NCBI RefSeq assembly: GCF_030687715.1
Contig: NZ_CP117445.1
Span: 6,162,501 to 6,226,500 of the forward strand
Origin: Pseudomonas sp. FP2196
GTDB lineage: Bacteria; Pseudomonadota; Gammaproteobacteria; Pseudomonadales; Pseudomonadaceae
Direction of reading: 5' to 3'
Length of the DNA stretch: 64,000 nucleotides
How positions within the stretch are numbered: the stretch's first letter is position 1; each line of letters starts with the position of its first letter. The notes beneath the pieces are model-generated. The model was given only the letters and a program-made list of their open reading frames with translations, searched no databases and had not been told where the DNA came from. Shown here piece after piece: positions 17,342 through 26,648 of this stretch. The position numbers were made by a program, and so were the translations under genes.

Positions 17342-18217
17342 ATGCGCGCTCTACTTGTGCTGTTCAGTTTGATGCTGTCGATGTCCTTGTCGGCGGCGGA
17401 GAAAATGCCGGTGGTCACCAGTTTCAGCATCCTCGGCGACATGGTGCATCAGGTCGGCGGCGAGCATATTCAGATCATCAACATGGTCGGGCCTGACGCT
17501 GACGCTCACACCTATGAGCCGACTCCGGACGACGCCAAAGCGCTGCTCAAAGCCAAACTGATCATCAAGAACGGCTTGGGTTTCGAGCCGTGGCTGGATC
17601 GACTCGTGAACAGCACCGACACCCAAGCCACAGTCATCAGTGCCAGCCATGGCGTGATTCCACGTTCACTCGATGAGGACGGTGAAACCATTACCGACCC
17701 GCACGCCTGGCACAATCTGGCCAACGCCGAGTTGTACATCGCCAACATCACCAAGGCACTGATCGTCGCTGATCCGGCGAACAAGGCCGACTACGAGCGC
17801 AACAGCAAAACCTACCTGAAGCAGATCTACGCCCTGCTCGCCGAAGCCAAGACCAAGCTCGGTTCGCTACCACCGGGCAACCGCAAGATCGTCACCAGCC
17901 ACGATGCGTTCGGTTATCTCGGCCAAGCTTACGGCATCGATTTCATGGCCCCGCAGGGACTTTCCACAGAACGCGACCCTTCCGCTGCAGAAGTTGCCGC
18001 ACTGATTACCCAAATCCGCCAAGCCAAAGTCAAAGCGGTGTTCATGGAAAACATCAAGGACGCACGCCTGCTCAAGCAAATCGCCGACGAAAGCGGCGCG
18101 CACATCGGCGGGACGTTGTACTCCGACGCCCTCGCCGCCAGCGGCCCGGCCAGTACCTTCACCGGGCTGTTCGAATACAACCTCAACACTCTTTACAACG
18201 CGCTGAGCCAACCATGA
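17342..18217 (+). CDS. znuA: Zinc-binding periplasmic protein (ZnuA/AztC-like)
   Basis: A 291-residue cluster-9 solute-binding protein with a signal peptide (MRALLVLFSLMLSMSLSAAE). Start ATG 17342 has GAGG upstream and is preferred to an in-frame ATG at 17327. Likely metal ligands are H56 (DADAHTYEP), H121 (TDPHAWHN), H187 (TSHDAFGY) and D262 (YSDALA). That three-His-plus-Asp set with 66- and 75-residue spacing is like TroA/AztC rather than E. coli ZnuA. The His/Asp-rich loop normal in ZnuA is absent. It captures zinc for the permease above. Confidence 0.88.
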   Translation: MRALLVLFSLMLSMSLSAAEKMPVVTSFSILGDMVHQVGGEHIQIINMVGPDADAHTYEPTPDDAKALLKAKLIIKNGLGFEPWLDRLVNSTDTQATVISASHGVIPRSLDEDGETITDPHAWHNLANAELYIANITKALIVADPANKADYERNSKTYLKQIYALLAEAKTKLGSLPPGNRKIVTSHDAFGYLGQAYGIDFMAPQGLSTERDPSAAEVAALITQIRQAKVKAVFMENIKDARLLKQIADESGAHIGGTLYSDALAASGPASTFTGLFEYNLNTLYNALSQP

Positions 18218-18774
18218 TCCGCAAGAATCCTTCAGGCGATCTCCCACAAATCGCCGAGTCGGCCTACGTCGATAAAACCGCGATCATCTGCGGCAAAGTG
18301 GTGATTGGCGAAAACGTCTTCGTCGGTCCCTACGCAGTCATCCGCGCTGACGAAGTGGACGCTTCGGGCGAGATGAAGGCGATCACCATCGGAGCCAATT
18401 CAAATATCCAGGACGGCGTGGTGATCCACTCCAAATCCGGTGCGGCGGTGACCATCGGCGAATTCAGCTCCATCGCCCACCGCTCGATCGTCCATGGTCC
18501 CTGCGTGGTTGGCGACCGCGTCTTCATCGGCTTCAACAGCGTGCTGTTCAATTGCGTGGTCGGCGACGGCTGTGTGGTGCGGCACAACTCGGTGGTCGAT
18601 GGCCGTGATTTGCCGGACGCGTTCTACGTGCCCTCCACTACCCGGATCGGGCCGAGCACCGATCTTTCGTTATTCCCGCCGGTGAGTGTCAGCGCCTCAG
18701 AGTTTTCCGAGGATGTGGCGCGCACCAACGTCGATCTGGTGCGCGGCTATAAAGCCTTGCAGAACGAGTTTTGA
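18214..18774 (+). CDS. Gamma-class carbonic anhydrase family protein
   Basis: A 186-residue left-handed beta-helix (hexapeptide-repeat) protein of the gamma carbonic anhydrase/YrdA family. The three metal-binding histidines are present: H72 (VVIHSKSG), H89 (SIAHRS) and H94 (SIVHGP). Gamma enzymes can work with iron or cobalt, so this may replace a zinc beta-class anhydrase in low zinc; the metal here is an inference. The start overlaps the binding-protein stop by 4 bases. In P. aeruginosa the orthologue sits between folE2 and pyrQ (from memory); here an importer has been added between them. Confidence 0.87.
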   Translation: MIRKNPSGDLPQIAESAYVDKTAIICGKVVIGENVFVGPYAVIRADEVDASGEMKAITIGANSNIQDGVVIHSKSGAAVTIGEFSSIAHRSIVHGPCVVGDRVFIGFNSVLFNCVVGDGCVVRHNSVVDGRDLPDAFYVPSTTRIGPSTDLSLFPPVSVSASEFSEDVARTNVDLVRGYKALQNEF

Positions 18775-18777
18775 ATC

Positions 18778-20109
18778 ATGAGCAGCGTGCTGATTCGCAA
18801 CGCCAGACTGGTCAACGAGGGGCGTGAGTTTGACGCAGATTTACTCGTCAGCAACGGACGCATCGTCAAGATTGCCCGCAGCATCGAAGGTGAAACAGCG
18901 CGCGTGGAAATCGACGCCAACGGCCAATGGCTACTGCCGGGAATGATTGATGACCAAGTGCATTTCCGCGAACCCGGCGGGCCGGCCAAGGGCAGCATTC
19001 ACAGCGAATCCCGCGCGGCGGTCGCGGGAGGCATCACCAGCTTCATGGACATGCCCAACACCAAGCCGGCCACCCTCACCCTCGAGGCACTGGCTGACAA
19101 GAAGCGCCGGGCGGCAATCAGTTCGGTGGCCAATTACGGTTTTCACTTTGGTGTGAGCCAGGACAATCTAGGGACCGTTGCCGCGCTCAATCCTAGTGAA
19201 GTGGCCGGGGTAAAAGTGTTCATGGGCGCGTCCACCGGCAACATGCTGGTGGATGACCCAAAGATTCTTGAACGACTGTTCGCCGAAGTACCGACGATTC
19301 TGTTAGCCCATTGCGAACACACGCCGAGTATCGACGCCAACGCGGCCCACCTGCGTGAACGGTTTGGTAATCATCTGCCTCCTGCGGCTCATGCACTGAT
19401 TCGCAATGCCGAAGCGTGTTATCGCTCCTCCTCACTGGCCGTGGCCCTGGCGAGACGCTACGGCACGCGCCTGCATGTTTTACATCTGACTACCGCCCGT
19501 GAACTGGAACTGTTCGAGGACAAACCTCTGGCGCAAAAACGCATCACTGCCGAGGTCTGCCTGCACCATTTGTTGTTCGATGATCGCGACTACTCAAGCC
19601 TCGGCAACCTGATCAAATGCAATCCGGCGATCAAGACTCAGGCCGACCGCGATGCGTTGCGTGAAGCGTTAAACAGCAATCGACTGGATGTCATCGGCAG
19701 TGATCATGCCCCCCATACGTGGGACGAAAAGCAGCGTCCCTACGCAGAAGCGCCTTCGGGGTTGCCATTGGTGCAGCACGCTCTGCCGGCGTTGCTGGAA
19801 CTCGTGGCGGATCGTTTGCTGCCGATCACCACGCTAGTGGCGAAGACCAGCCATCGAGTGGCGGATCTGTTTGCGATTCCGGATCGTGGTTATCTGCGTG
19901 AGGGGTATTGGGCGGATCTGGTATTGGTTAAACCAGAGATGCTGGATGTGTCGCGGCAACCGGTTCTGTCGCAGTGTGGATGGACGCCGTTTGCCGGTCG
20001 AAGCTTTCGGCATCGGGTGGGGACGACGTTGGTGTCAGGGCAGATGGCCTGGCACGAGGGCCAGCTGAATGAGGGATGTCGAGGGTTGCCGCTGCGGTTT
20101 ATGCGTTGA
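18778..20109 (+). CDS. pyrQ: Dihydroorotase paralogue with QxH metal motif
   Basis: A 443-residue amidohydrolase of the class I dihydroorotase family, which closes carbamoyl-aspartate to dihydroorotate in pyrimidine synthesis. The segment PGMIDDQVHFREPGG normally reads D-x-H-x-H, but the first His is Gln (Q60), leaving only H62. Other expected ligands are present: HCEH, LHVLHLTTA and DVIGSDHAPH with its catalytic Asp. The same Q occurs in the Bacteroidetes-type dihydroorotase as I remember it. Its place as last gene of the Zur-linked operon fits a substitute for zinc-dependent PyrC. Whether it binds one or two metals, and which, cannot be read from sequence. Confidence 0.88.
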   Translation: MSSVLIRNARLVNEGREFDADLLVSNGRIVKIARSIEGETARVEIDANGQWLLPGMIDDQVHFREPGGPAKGSIHSESRAAVAGGITSFMDMPNTKPATLTLEALADKKRRAAISSVANYGFHFGVSQDNLGTVAALNPSEVAGVKVFMGASTGNMLVDDPKILERLFAEVPTILLAHCEHTPSIDANAAHLRERFGNHLPPAAHALIRNAEACYRSSSLAVALARRYGTRLHVLHLTTARELELFEDKPLAQKRITAEVCLHHLLFDDRDYSSLGNLIKCNPAIKTQADRDALREALNSNRLDVIGSDHAPHTWDEKQRPYAEAPSGLPLVQHALPALLELVADRLLPITTLVAKTSHRVADLFAIPDRGYLREGYWADLVLVKPEMLDVSRQPVLSQCGWTPFAGRSFRHRVGTTLVSGQMAWHEGQLNEGCRGLPLRFMR

Positions 20110-20132
20110 GTGATTCGGCGCCTGACAAGGTG

Positions 20133-20228
20133 CCTTCGCGGGCAAGCCCGATCCCACAGCGTTCTCTGGTGTACATGGATTTTGTGTACACCAGAGAACG
20201 CTGTGGGAGCGGGATTGCCCGCGAAGCT
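20133..20228. repeat. Long REP-type hairpin (CTTCGCGGGCAA family)
   Basis: Two arms of about 44 bases (starting CCTTCGCGGGCAAGCCCGAT and its inverse) match with only two or three mismatches around a short loop. It stands between the dihydroorotase gene and the convergent DUF3617 gene and could end transcription of both. It belongs to a different REP family from the other repeats in the window. Confidence 0.88.
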
Positions 20229-20229
20229 T

Positions 20230-20748
20230 TTAAGCTCTTGGTTTCACCGCGCCGCAGTCCTGGCCCAGCCACACTGCGCGGGTTTCCAGGCTACCTTTCT
20301 GATTGATCCCGATCGCGTTGAACGTGCCGTTGGCAACCGTCGTGAATTCCCGGTCACTCTGGAATGTAGCCACCCCGGTGCCCTGCGCTTTCGGGCAACT
20401 GAAACGGAATTTCCACTGGTTGCCGCTGCGCTCGGTGATCTGCTGCTTGCAGCCCGATTGCGGATCGGCCAGCGGAATATCGTTGGTCGCCACTTGCTCA
20501 GGCGTCAGGCAGGCGCGGATGCCTTTGCCACCGATATTGATGCCGTTTTTCTCCAGCAACGCTCGCTGTTGCGGCGTCATCTGGCCCTGGAGCTGACCCA
20601 GGATCGATTGCACATCCATTGGCTGGTCATCGACTTTCACATTACTCGAAGTCATTTCCCACAACCCCGGCTGCAGCATTTGCGCCTGCGCAATCACCGG
20701 CAATGCCAAACCCAGGCCCAGCGCCAAACCCAGCAGACGAACGTTCAT
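20230..20748 (-). CDS. DUF3617 periplasmic protein
   Basis: A 172-residue secreted protein with a signal peptide (1-22, ending AQAQ). The motif LQPGLWEMTSSNVKVDDQP after the signal and the later GIRACLTPEQVA and CKQQITERSGNQWKFRFSCP are the DUF3617 family, with conserved cysteines. The family is widespread in proteobacteria and has no known function. There is no sign that it belongs to the zinc operon: it lies on the opposite strand and no Zur-like box is near. Confidence 0.85.
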   Translation of the reverse strand: MNVRLLGLALGLGLALPVIAQAQMLQPGLWEMTSSNVKVDDQPMDVQSILGQLQGQMTPQQRALLEKNGINIGGKGIRACLTPEQVATNDIPLADPQSGCKQQITERSGNQWKFRFSCPKAQGTGVATFQSDREFTTVANGTFNAIGINQKGSLETRAVWLGQDCGAVKPRA

Positions 20749-20880
20749 CGAGAAACTCCTGATCAGTAGTGGCCGTTAGACGTCGGCCGATTGCTTCGGT
20801 TCATGCGCCAATTAAATAGCGACATTCGCCACAGAACATGGTCTGTTAAGGCATTGAATCTTGCGGAGCAAGGCTGCCCC

Positions 20881-22320
20881 ATGGATTATTTTGGACCGCA
20901 CATTTTCGGTTATTTGATCGCCCTGATACACACCCTCGGTATGATCGCCGCCATTCACGCGGTGCTGACGGTGCGCACGGCTCAAGGGTCGATCGCCTGG
21001 GCATTGTCGCTGATCTTCATTCCTTACCTGACGCTTATTCCGTACCTGGTGTTCGGTCGCAGCACCTTCGATGGTTACATCAAGGCGCGCCGCCAGGCCA
21101 ACGAACAGATGCGCCAGGCCATCTCCGAACTCAATTGGCGCCCCTGGGTAGAAGAAGCCCTCACCGCGCGCGCCTCGAGTGCCTACGCTTCCTTGCGCGC
21201 GATGCCGAAACTGGGGCGTATGCCGTGTCTGGCGAACAACGAAGTCCAGTTGCTGGTGAACGGCAACGAAACGTTCAACGCGATTTTCCAGGCCATCGAT
21301 CAGGCGAAGGAAGCAGTGCTGATCCAGTTCTTCATCATCCATGACGATCGCCTTGGCCAACGCCTGCGTGACTTGTTGCTGAAGAAAGCTGCCGAAGGCG
21401 TGTCCATTCACCTGCTCTACGACGGAATCGGCAGCCACGCCCTGCCCCACAGTTATGTGCAGGCGCTGCGTGATGGCGGCGTCGAGGTCAAAGCGTTCGC
21501 CACGCGCAGCGGCTGGCTCAATCGCTTCCAGGTCAACTTCCGCAATCACCGAAAAATCGTCGTGGTCGATGGCGTGGTCGGATTTGTCGGCGGGCACAAC
21601 GTCGGCGATGAATACATGGGCGAGAAACCGCCGCTGGCACCGTGGCGCGACACTCACGTAAAAGTGCGCGGCCCGGTAGTAGCGTGCATGCAGGAATCCT
21701 TTGCCGAAGACTGGTTCTGGGCCGCGCGCACGCTGCCGCCGCTGATCCTGCCGGACGAATACCCGGACGACGGTGTGCTCTGCCAATTGCTCGCCACTGG
21801 CCCTGCAGACGCCTACGAAAGCTGTTCGCTGTTCTTTGTCGAAGCCATTCACGCAGCGACAGAGCGGGTGTGGATCACCAGCCCTTACTTCATTCCGGAT
21901 GAAGCCGTGTTTGCGGCGTTGCGGCTGGCGGTGTTGCGCGGTGTCGATGTTCGCCTGTTGCTACCGTCGCGTCCCGACCACCGCATCGTCTACGCCGCGT
22001 CCAGCCTGTATGCCTTTGAGGCTGTGCGTGCAGGCGTGCGGGTGTTCCGTTACGAGCCCGGTTTCCTGCATCAGAAAGTGGTGTTGATCGACAGCGAGAT
22101 CAGTGCAATCGGCAGCGCCAATCTGGACAATCGTTCGTTCCGGCTGAATTTCGAAGTGATGCTGTTGACGGTCGACAGTGCTTTCGCGGGCGAAGTCGAA
22201 CAGATGCTCAACGCCGACTTCGAACAGGCCTACGAAGTGGCCAAAGAAGAAAGCCGGGAAGTCCACCGCCTGCAACAGGTCGGCATGCGGATCGCCCGGC
22301 TGATCTCGCCGATTCTCTGA
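20881..22320 (+). CDS. cls: Cardiolipin synthase
   Basis: A 479-residue phospholipase-D-fold enzyme that condenses two phosphatidylglycerols into cardiolipin at the inner membrane. Start ATG 20881 ([11 protein letters not shown]) gives two N-terminal spans (about 5-60), as in other Cls; 30 upstream in-frame codons from 20791 look non-coding. Both HKD motifs are intact: H223/K225/D230 in HRKIVVVD and H397/K399/D404 in HQKVVLID. The length equals the Pseudomonas Cls I remember. Convergent with the next gene, with only 7 bases between stops. Confidence 0.95.
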   Translation: MDYFGPHIFGYLIALIHTLGMIAAIHAVLTVRTAQGSIAWALSLIFIPYLTLIPYLVFGRSTFDGYIKARRQANEQMRQAISELNWRPWVEEALTARASSAYASLRAMPKLGRMPCLANNEVQLLVNGNETFNAIFQAIDQAKEAVLIQFFIIHDDRLGQRLRDLLLKKAAEGVSIHLLYDGIGSHALPHSYVQALRDGGVEVKAFATRSGWLNRFQVNFRNHRKIVVVDGVVGFVGGHNVGDEYMGEKPPLAPWRDTHVKVRGPVVACMQESFAEDWFWAARTLPPLILPDEYPDDGVLCQLLATGPADAYESCSLFFVEAIHAATERVWITSPYFIPDEAVFAALRLAVLRGVDVRLLLPSRPDHRIVYAASSLYAFEAVRAGVRVFRYEPGFLHQKVVLIDSEISAIGSANLDNRSFRLNFEVMLLTVDSAFAGEVEQMLNADFEQAYEVAKEESREVHRLQQVGMRIARLISPIL

Positions 22321-22327
22321 AAAACCA

Positions 22328-23515
22328 TCAAGGATGGTAGATATCGTCGCGTGTCCATGGCAGTTCATGGCTGCCATCGGCGTGTGCTTTCACCGCGAGG
22401 ATCTGGTGCAGATTGATCCAGCCGTGCGCGAACGCGTAAGCACAACCGGCCAGGTACAGGCGCCAGATTCGTAGCGCTTGATCAGGCACCAGTTTGCCAG
22501 CCGCTTCGAGGTTGTCCTCCAGCCGCTCGCTCCAGTGATCCAGCGTACGGGCGTAATGCAGACGCAGACTTTCGACGTCGACAACTTCCAGCCCGGCTTC
22601 GCTGATCTCGGCCGAAATCATCGACAGATGTGGCAACTCACCGTTGGGGAAAACGTATTTCTCGATGAATTCCCCGGCACCTCGTCCGACCGGGCGGCCA
22701 TCGATGTGCTTGGCGGTGATGCCGTGATTCATCACCAGTCCGCCCTCCTTCACCGCGCCGAACAGGGTTTTGCAGTATTCGGCGAGGTTGGCGTGGCCGA
22801 CGTGTTCGAACATGCCGACGCTGACCACCTTATCGAATCGGCCGTCCTGCGGCAGATCGCGGTAGTCGAGCAATTGCAGTTCGATCTGATCTTCCAGGCC
22901 CTCGTCCTTGACGCGCTCGCGCGCCAGTTCCAGTTGTTCCTTGCTCAGGGTGATGCCGAACACCTTGGCACCGAACTCCCGCGCGGCGTAGCGCGCCAGG
23001 CCACCCCAGCCGCAACCGACATCCAGCAGATAATCGCCCGGCTGCAAACGCAACTTGCGGCACAGATGCCGGAATTTGGCTTGCTGCGCCTGTTCGAGCG
23101 ACTCGCTGCCGGTCTCGAAATACGCACAGGAATACGCCATGTCGCTGTCGAGCCAGAGTTGGTAGAACGCGTTGGACAGGTCGTAGTGGTAGGAAATGGC
23201 TTTGGCGTCGGTTTCCTTGTCGTGCAAGGTCCGCACAGGCTGATTGTCTTCGTCTTCATCGAGCAAAGCGTTGCTCAGTTCGTCGCAGACACGGATGACC
23301 TCGCTGATCGATCCCTCCAGTTCAAGCTTGCCTTCAACGAACGCCGCCCCCAGCGCGTTCAGGCTTGGATGGGTGAACTGGCTGACCATCTGCGGGTCCT
23401 TGACCACGATGGTGACACTGGGCGCCGGGCCCAGATTGTACTCGTGGCCGTCCCAGAGCCGCAGGCGAAGCGGAAGCTGCAGATTCTGTAAGGCCGGTGG
23501 AAGTTGCACGAGCAT
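22328..23515 (-). CDS. Cyclopropane-fatty-acyl-phospholipid synthase family methyltransferase
   Basis: A 395-residue SAM-dependent enzyme of the CFA synthase/mycolic acid methyltransferase family. The SAM site is YLLDVGCGWGGLARYAARE (near residues 165-183), followed by GITLSKEQLELA and DKVVSVGMFEHVGHANLAEY, which contains the conserved Glu/His of the family. The C-terminal LRLHYARTLDHWSERLEDN block is also typical. It may cyclopropanate or otherwise methylate unsaturated acyl chains, but Pseudomonas has several paralogues and this one is not necessarily the main CFA synthase. Convergent with cls. Confidence 0.88.
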   Translation of the reverse strand: MLVQLPPALQNLQLPLRLRLWDGHEYNLGPAPSVTIVVKDPQMVSQFTHPSLNALGAAFVEGKLELEGSISEVIRVCDELSNALLDEDEDNQPVRTLHDKETDAKAISYHYDLSNAFYQLWLDSDMAYSCAYFETGSESLEQAQQAKFRHLCRKLRLQPGDYLLDVGCGWGGLARYAAREFGAKVFGITLSKEQLELARERVKDEGLEDQIELQLLDYRDLPQDGRFDKVVSVGMFEHVGHANLAEYCKTLFGAVKEGGLVMNHGITAKHIDGRPVGRGAGEFIEKYVFPNGELPHLSMISAEISEAGLEVVDVESLRLHYARTLDHWSERLEDNLEAAGKLVPDQALRIWRLYLAGCAYAFAHGWINLHQILAVKAHADGSHELPWTRDDIYHP

Positions 23516-23682
23516 GGAAAATCCCCCTTGTTTCAGACGTCAAATCTGAGGGTAGACCATCCTGGAAAATTAGCAGGCTATCGATTTAATAGCCGACGAC
23601 TATGAACCGCCAAGGCTGCTCGATCCTTTTGCAGCGCGCCTGTACGGAGGACAAACCGCCAAGCACGCAGTTCAAAAAATGA

Positions 23683-25590
23683 TCAATCCTGCGCTTTCAG
23701 CTTTAGCAGGGGTTCCTGAAAACGCAACAAGCGCCCGGCGTTACCCAACACCAAGAGCGTGCTGAGGTTATGCAGCAGCGCGGCGAGCATCGCCCCGGCA
23801 GCGCCCAACCATCCGAATGCGGCGAACACGACGATGGCCAGCGTCCAGCCCAGACCGATGATCACGTTAACCTGCAAGGTTCGCCGACACTGGCGACTCA
23901 GCCGCACGCAGGTGCCGAGGCGACGCAAGTCGCTGCCTATCAGTACGATGTCCGCCGACGCCAAGGCGATGTCTGCCCCGCCCGCCCCCATCGCCACACC
24001 GACTACGCCCGCCTTCAGTGCCAGCGAATCGTTGATGCCGTCACCGACCACCATTGGCCGGAAGCCGTTGTCGATTTCCTTGAGTACGCGATTGAGTTTG
24101 TCCTCGGGCAAAGCCTGGGCTTGTACCTCGTGCAAGCCGACATCTCGGGCCAGTGTCTGGGCAACACTTTGTCGGTCGCCAGTCAGCAACAATTGCCGCC
24201 CGAGGCCCAAGTCGCGCAATTCATTGAGAGCAAACCGGGCCTCCGGTTTGACGCTGTCGGCCAACAACAGCCAGGCGAGGAATTCACCATTCAAGGCGAG
24301 GCCGGCAATGGGGCCGTCATGCTCGGGAATACTCGTCGTGGCGATCTTCAGTTGAGCGAACAACTCTGGCCGACCAAGCGCTGCTTCGCCCTGCGCGGTC
24401 ATTGCGACGATACCGAGTCCCTGCCGCTCGTGGATTTCGCTTAGCGGCAGATAGCCTTCCTGACTGATCAAGCCTGCCAGTGCCCGACTGACCGGGTGAC
24501 CGCTCGCCGCGCCGAGGCTGGCGGCGAGCGCCATGACCGTCGACTGATCCACGCGCGGACTGTTGATCGACTGCAAGCGCAAGGTGCCGTAAGTCAGGGT
24601 GCCGGTCTTGTCGACGACCAGCGACGTGAGGTCGGCCAGTTCTTCGAGAAATGCCGAACTGCGGATCAAAATCCCGTGCCGTGCTGCCACCGCCACGCCG
24701 GCAATCGCCGTGGCCGGTGCCGACAACACCAAGGCGCATGGGCACGCCGCCACCAACACCGCGAGCATCGCTTGCGCATCGTGGGTGATGAACCAGGTGA
24801 CCGCCGCCAGTAGCAATACCAGCACCATGTAACTGCCAGCATAGCGTTCAAGCAATCGAGTGATTGGCGGTTTGGAGCGTTCGGCGTTTTGCATCAGAGC
24901 GATCACTTTGCCGAGCGTCGATTCGTCTCCAGTGCGGGTCACTTCGATTCGCAGCAGGCCGTCTAGATTGATCGCGCCGCCGAACACGGTCATGCCCACT
25001 GCAACTTCTACCGGAACCGACTCTCCGGTGATCGAAGCGGTGTCGAGGCTGGCCTGGCCAGAGAGAACTCGACCATCCGCCGGCACCCGATCGCCGGCAC
25101 GCACCTCAACGGTATCGCCCGGTTTCAATGTGCCGTTGTCCACTTCAATGATCGAGCCGTCAGCCTGAATCTTTCGTGCATGGCTGCGGGTCAATTGACC
25201 GAGGGCATGAATCGCTTCTTGCGAACCAATGACACTGCGCTCCTCCAGCACATGGCCGAAGATCATGATGATCGGCAGCAACGCTGCAGTCAGCAGATCG
25301 CCCGTCGCCCAAGCGCCGAGCATCGCCAGGGCAATCAGTTGATCAGTGATGCCGTGCAAGCTTGGATAACGCAGGCTGTACCACGCCGAACGCATCACCG
25401 GCACTGCGACTAATAAAGAAGCAAAACCGAGCAGCAACTGACTGACTCCGGTTTGCTCCGGCGCCAGCCAGCGCCAAATCAAGCCTAGGCCAAGCAACCC
25501 CAGGGCGAGCATCGCCAAGGTCAATTGCCTCGCCGCACTACGTTGTTCGGCAGAGGACAGCAGGCTCGGTGTAGCTGAAGTCGCAGTCAT
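23683..25590 (-). CDS. hmtA: P-type heavy-metal ATPase HmtA (zinc/copper uptake)
   Basis: A 635-residue P1B-type ATPase without any N-terminal heavy-metal-binding domain. Visible sites: TGES actuator loop (188-191), CPC in the membrane (AACPCALVL, 283-285), phosphorylation site D327 (DKTGTLT), H365-P366 (ASGHPVSRA) and GDGINDSLAL near 515. In P. aeruginosa the ATPase downstream of SPFH-family genes is HmtA, reported to import zinc and copper rather than export them (from memory). The same gene order here, behind a Zur-like box, supports that identity. Direction of transport is inferred from context. The start overlaps the upstream stop by 4 bases. Confidence 0.88.
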   Translation of the reverse strand: MTATSATPSLLSSAEQRSAARQLTLAMLALGLLGLGLIWRWLAPEQTGVSQLLLGFASLLVAVPVMRSAWYSLRYPSLHGITDQLIALAMLGAWATGDLLTAALLPIIMIFGHVLEERSVIGSQEAIHALGQLTRSHARKIQADGSIIEVDNGTLKPGDTVEVRAGDRVPADGRVLSGQASLDTASITGESVPVEVAVGMTVFGGAINLDGLLRIEVTRTGDESTLGKVIALMQNAERSKPPITRLLERYAGSYMVLVLLLAAVTWFITHDAQAMLAVLVAACPCALVLSAPATAIAGVAVAARHGILIRSSAFLEELADLTSLVVDKTGTLTYGTLRLQSINSPRVDQSTVMALAASLGAASGHPVSRALAGLISQEGYLPLSEIHERQGLGIVAMTAQGEAALGRPELFAQLKIATTSIPEHDGPIAGLALNGEFLAWLLLADSVKPEARFALNELRDLGLGRQLLLTGDRQSVAQTLARDVGLHEVQAQALPEDKLNRVLKEIDNGFRPMVVGDGINDSLALKAGVVGVAMGAGGADIALASADIVLIGSDLRRLGTCVRLSRQCRRTLQVNVIIGLGWTLAIVVFAAFGWLGAAGAMLAALLHNLSTLLVLGNAGRLLRFQEPLLKLKAQD

Positions 25591-26648
25591 TTACTGGCTC
25601 CCTGAATGATCAGGCGGGAATCGTCTTTCGGATCGACTGTAGTCACCGATCCAGCCTGGCCGAGGATCTTCGGCATGCGCTCGCGGTACAGACGCAGAAG
25701 CATTTTTGGATCGATGCCTTGTTGTTGCGCCTTGGCCAGACTCAACACCGTGGCGGTGTCGGTAGAGGCTTTGGCCAAGCGTTCGCCCGCTTGGGCGTGG
25801 GCGACTTGCAACGTGCGGTCGGCCTGTTCGTTGGCGGTCTGAGTGAGTTTCTCCGCGTCGGTGCGGGCGTTGGCCACGGCTTTGTCAGCTTGCTGGCTAG
25901 CGGTCAAAACGGCGTTGAAGGCACTGACCGCAGGATCGGGCAGACTCGATTGCACATCGACCCGGGTCACTTCGATACCGATGCCCTGCCCGCTCGCCTT
26001 CAGTTCAGCCAGGCGTTTGTTGATACCTTGCACCAGATCACCACGCAGTCGTTCACGGCGTTCAGCGGCCTGACTGTCGGCGCCAATCAGTTCCGGTCGG
26101 GCAACAAGAATGGTGTCCAGGTCTCGCGCTGCCGTCAGTGCCACGGCGCTGCGCGTGACCAGACGATCAAGCGCCGGCAACACATGTTCGCCCTGAAGCA
26201 CGAAGTCATAGGGGTCAGCAACTTTGTAAAACACCCGCACATCCAGTTGCACAACGCCTGCGTCACCGGTCAGTAAATAACCAGAGCCGGCCAACGCATC
26301 GCTGATCGGTGTGGCGAATGAGGCGACCCGATCAGCCTTCAGCGCTTCGTCGCTGCGCAGCAGATTCTCCACTCGACGCTCGATCACCCGATCCGCCGCC
26401 GGCAGCAAAACCACCTGCTCGAACGGCTGTGGCCATGCCAATAAAAGGCCGGCGTTCTGGATGCGATCCAGCGCACCAAAGTGCAAAACGACGGCGCGAT
26501 TCTGTGGATCAATCTGACGCACATTGGAAAACGCCCAAGCCAATGCCGCCAACACCGTCACCGCGTACAGGGCAAAAAATGCCAAGCGTCCGGCCTGAAT
26601 CCACGGACTGTTCAGCGAATGTGTTCCACGTGGAACTTCTTCATTCAT
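25587..26648 (-). CDS. SPFH/band-7 protein, HflK-like (third of trio)
   Basis: A 353-residue protein with one N-terminal membrane span (about 17-42) and then an SPFH domain (IDPQNRAVVLHFGALDRI..GLLLAWPQPFEQVVLLP). After it come a long helical coiled-coil (about 240-320, with ASQQADKAVANARTDAEKL and ANEQADRTLQVAHAQAGERL) and a short tail. HflK/HflC proteins cage the FtsH protease, but these paralogues are not next to hfq-hflX and are linked to hmtA. Role unknown. The start overlaps the preceding stop (ATGA). parS site 3 lies in codons 4-9 (E-V-P-R-G-T). Confidence 0.85.
   Translation of the reverse strand: MNEEVPRGTHSLNSPWIQAGRLAFFALYAVTVLAALAWAFSNVRQIDPQNRAVVLHFGALDRIQNAGLLLAWPQPFEQVVLLPAADRVIERRVENLLRSDEALKADRVASFATPISDALAGSGYLLTGDAGVVQLDVRVFYKVADPYDFVLQGEHVLPALDRLVTRSAVALTAARDLDTILVARPELIGADSQAAERRERLRGDLVQGINKRLAELKASGQGIGIEVTRVDVQSSLPDPAVSAFNAVLTASQQADKAVANARTDAEKLTQTANEQADRTLQVAHAQAGERLAKASTDTATVLSLAKAQQQGIDPKMLLRLYRERMPKILGQAGSVTTVDPKDDSRLIIQGASK
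26622..26637. other. parS centromere site 3 (inside an hflK-like gene)
   Basis: TGTTCCACGTGGAACT, containing the perfect palindrome GTTCCACGTGGAAC, lies at the very start of the SPFH gene at 25587-26648. Confidence 0.9.

Noticed and set aside
22478..23491. 337-codon plus-strand frame opposite the CFA-synthase-like gene
   Set aside because: Shadow frame; the minus-strand protein has a full SAM-binding site.
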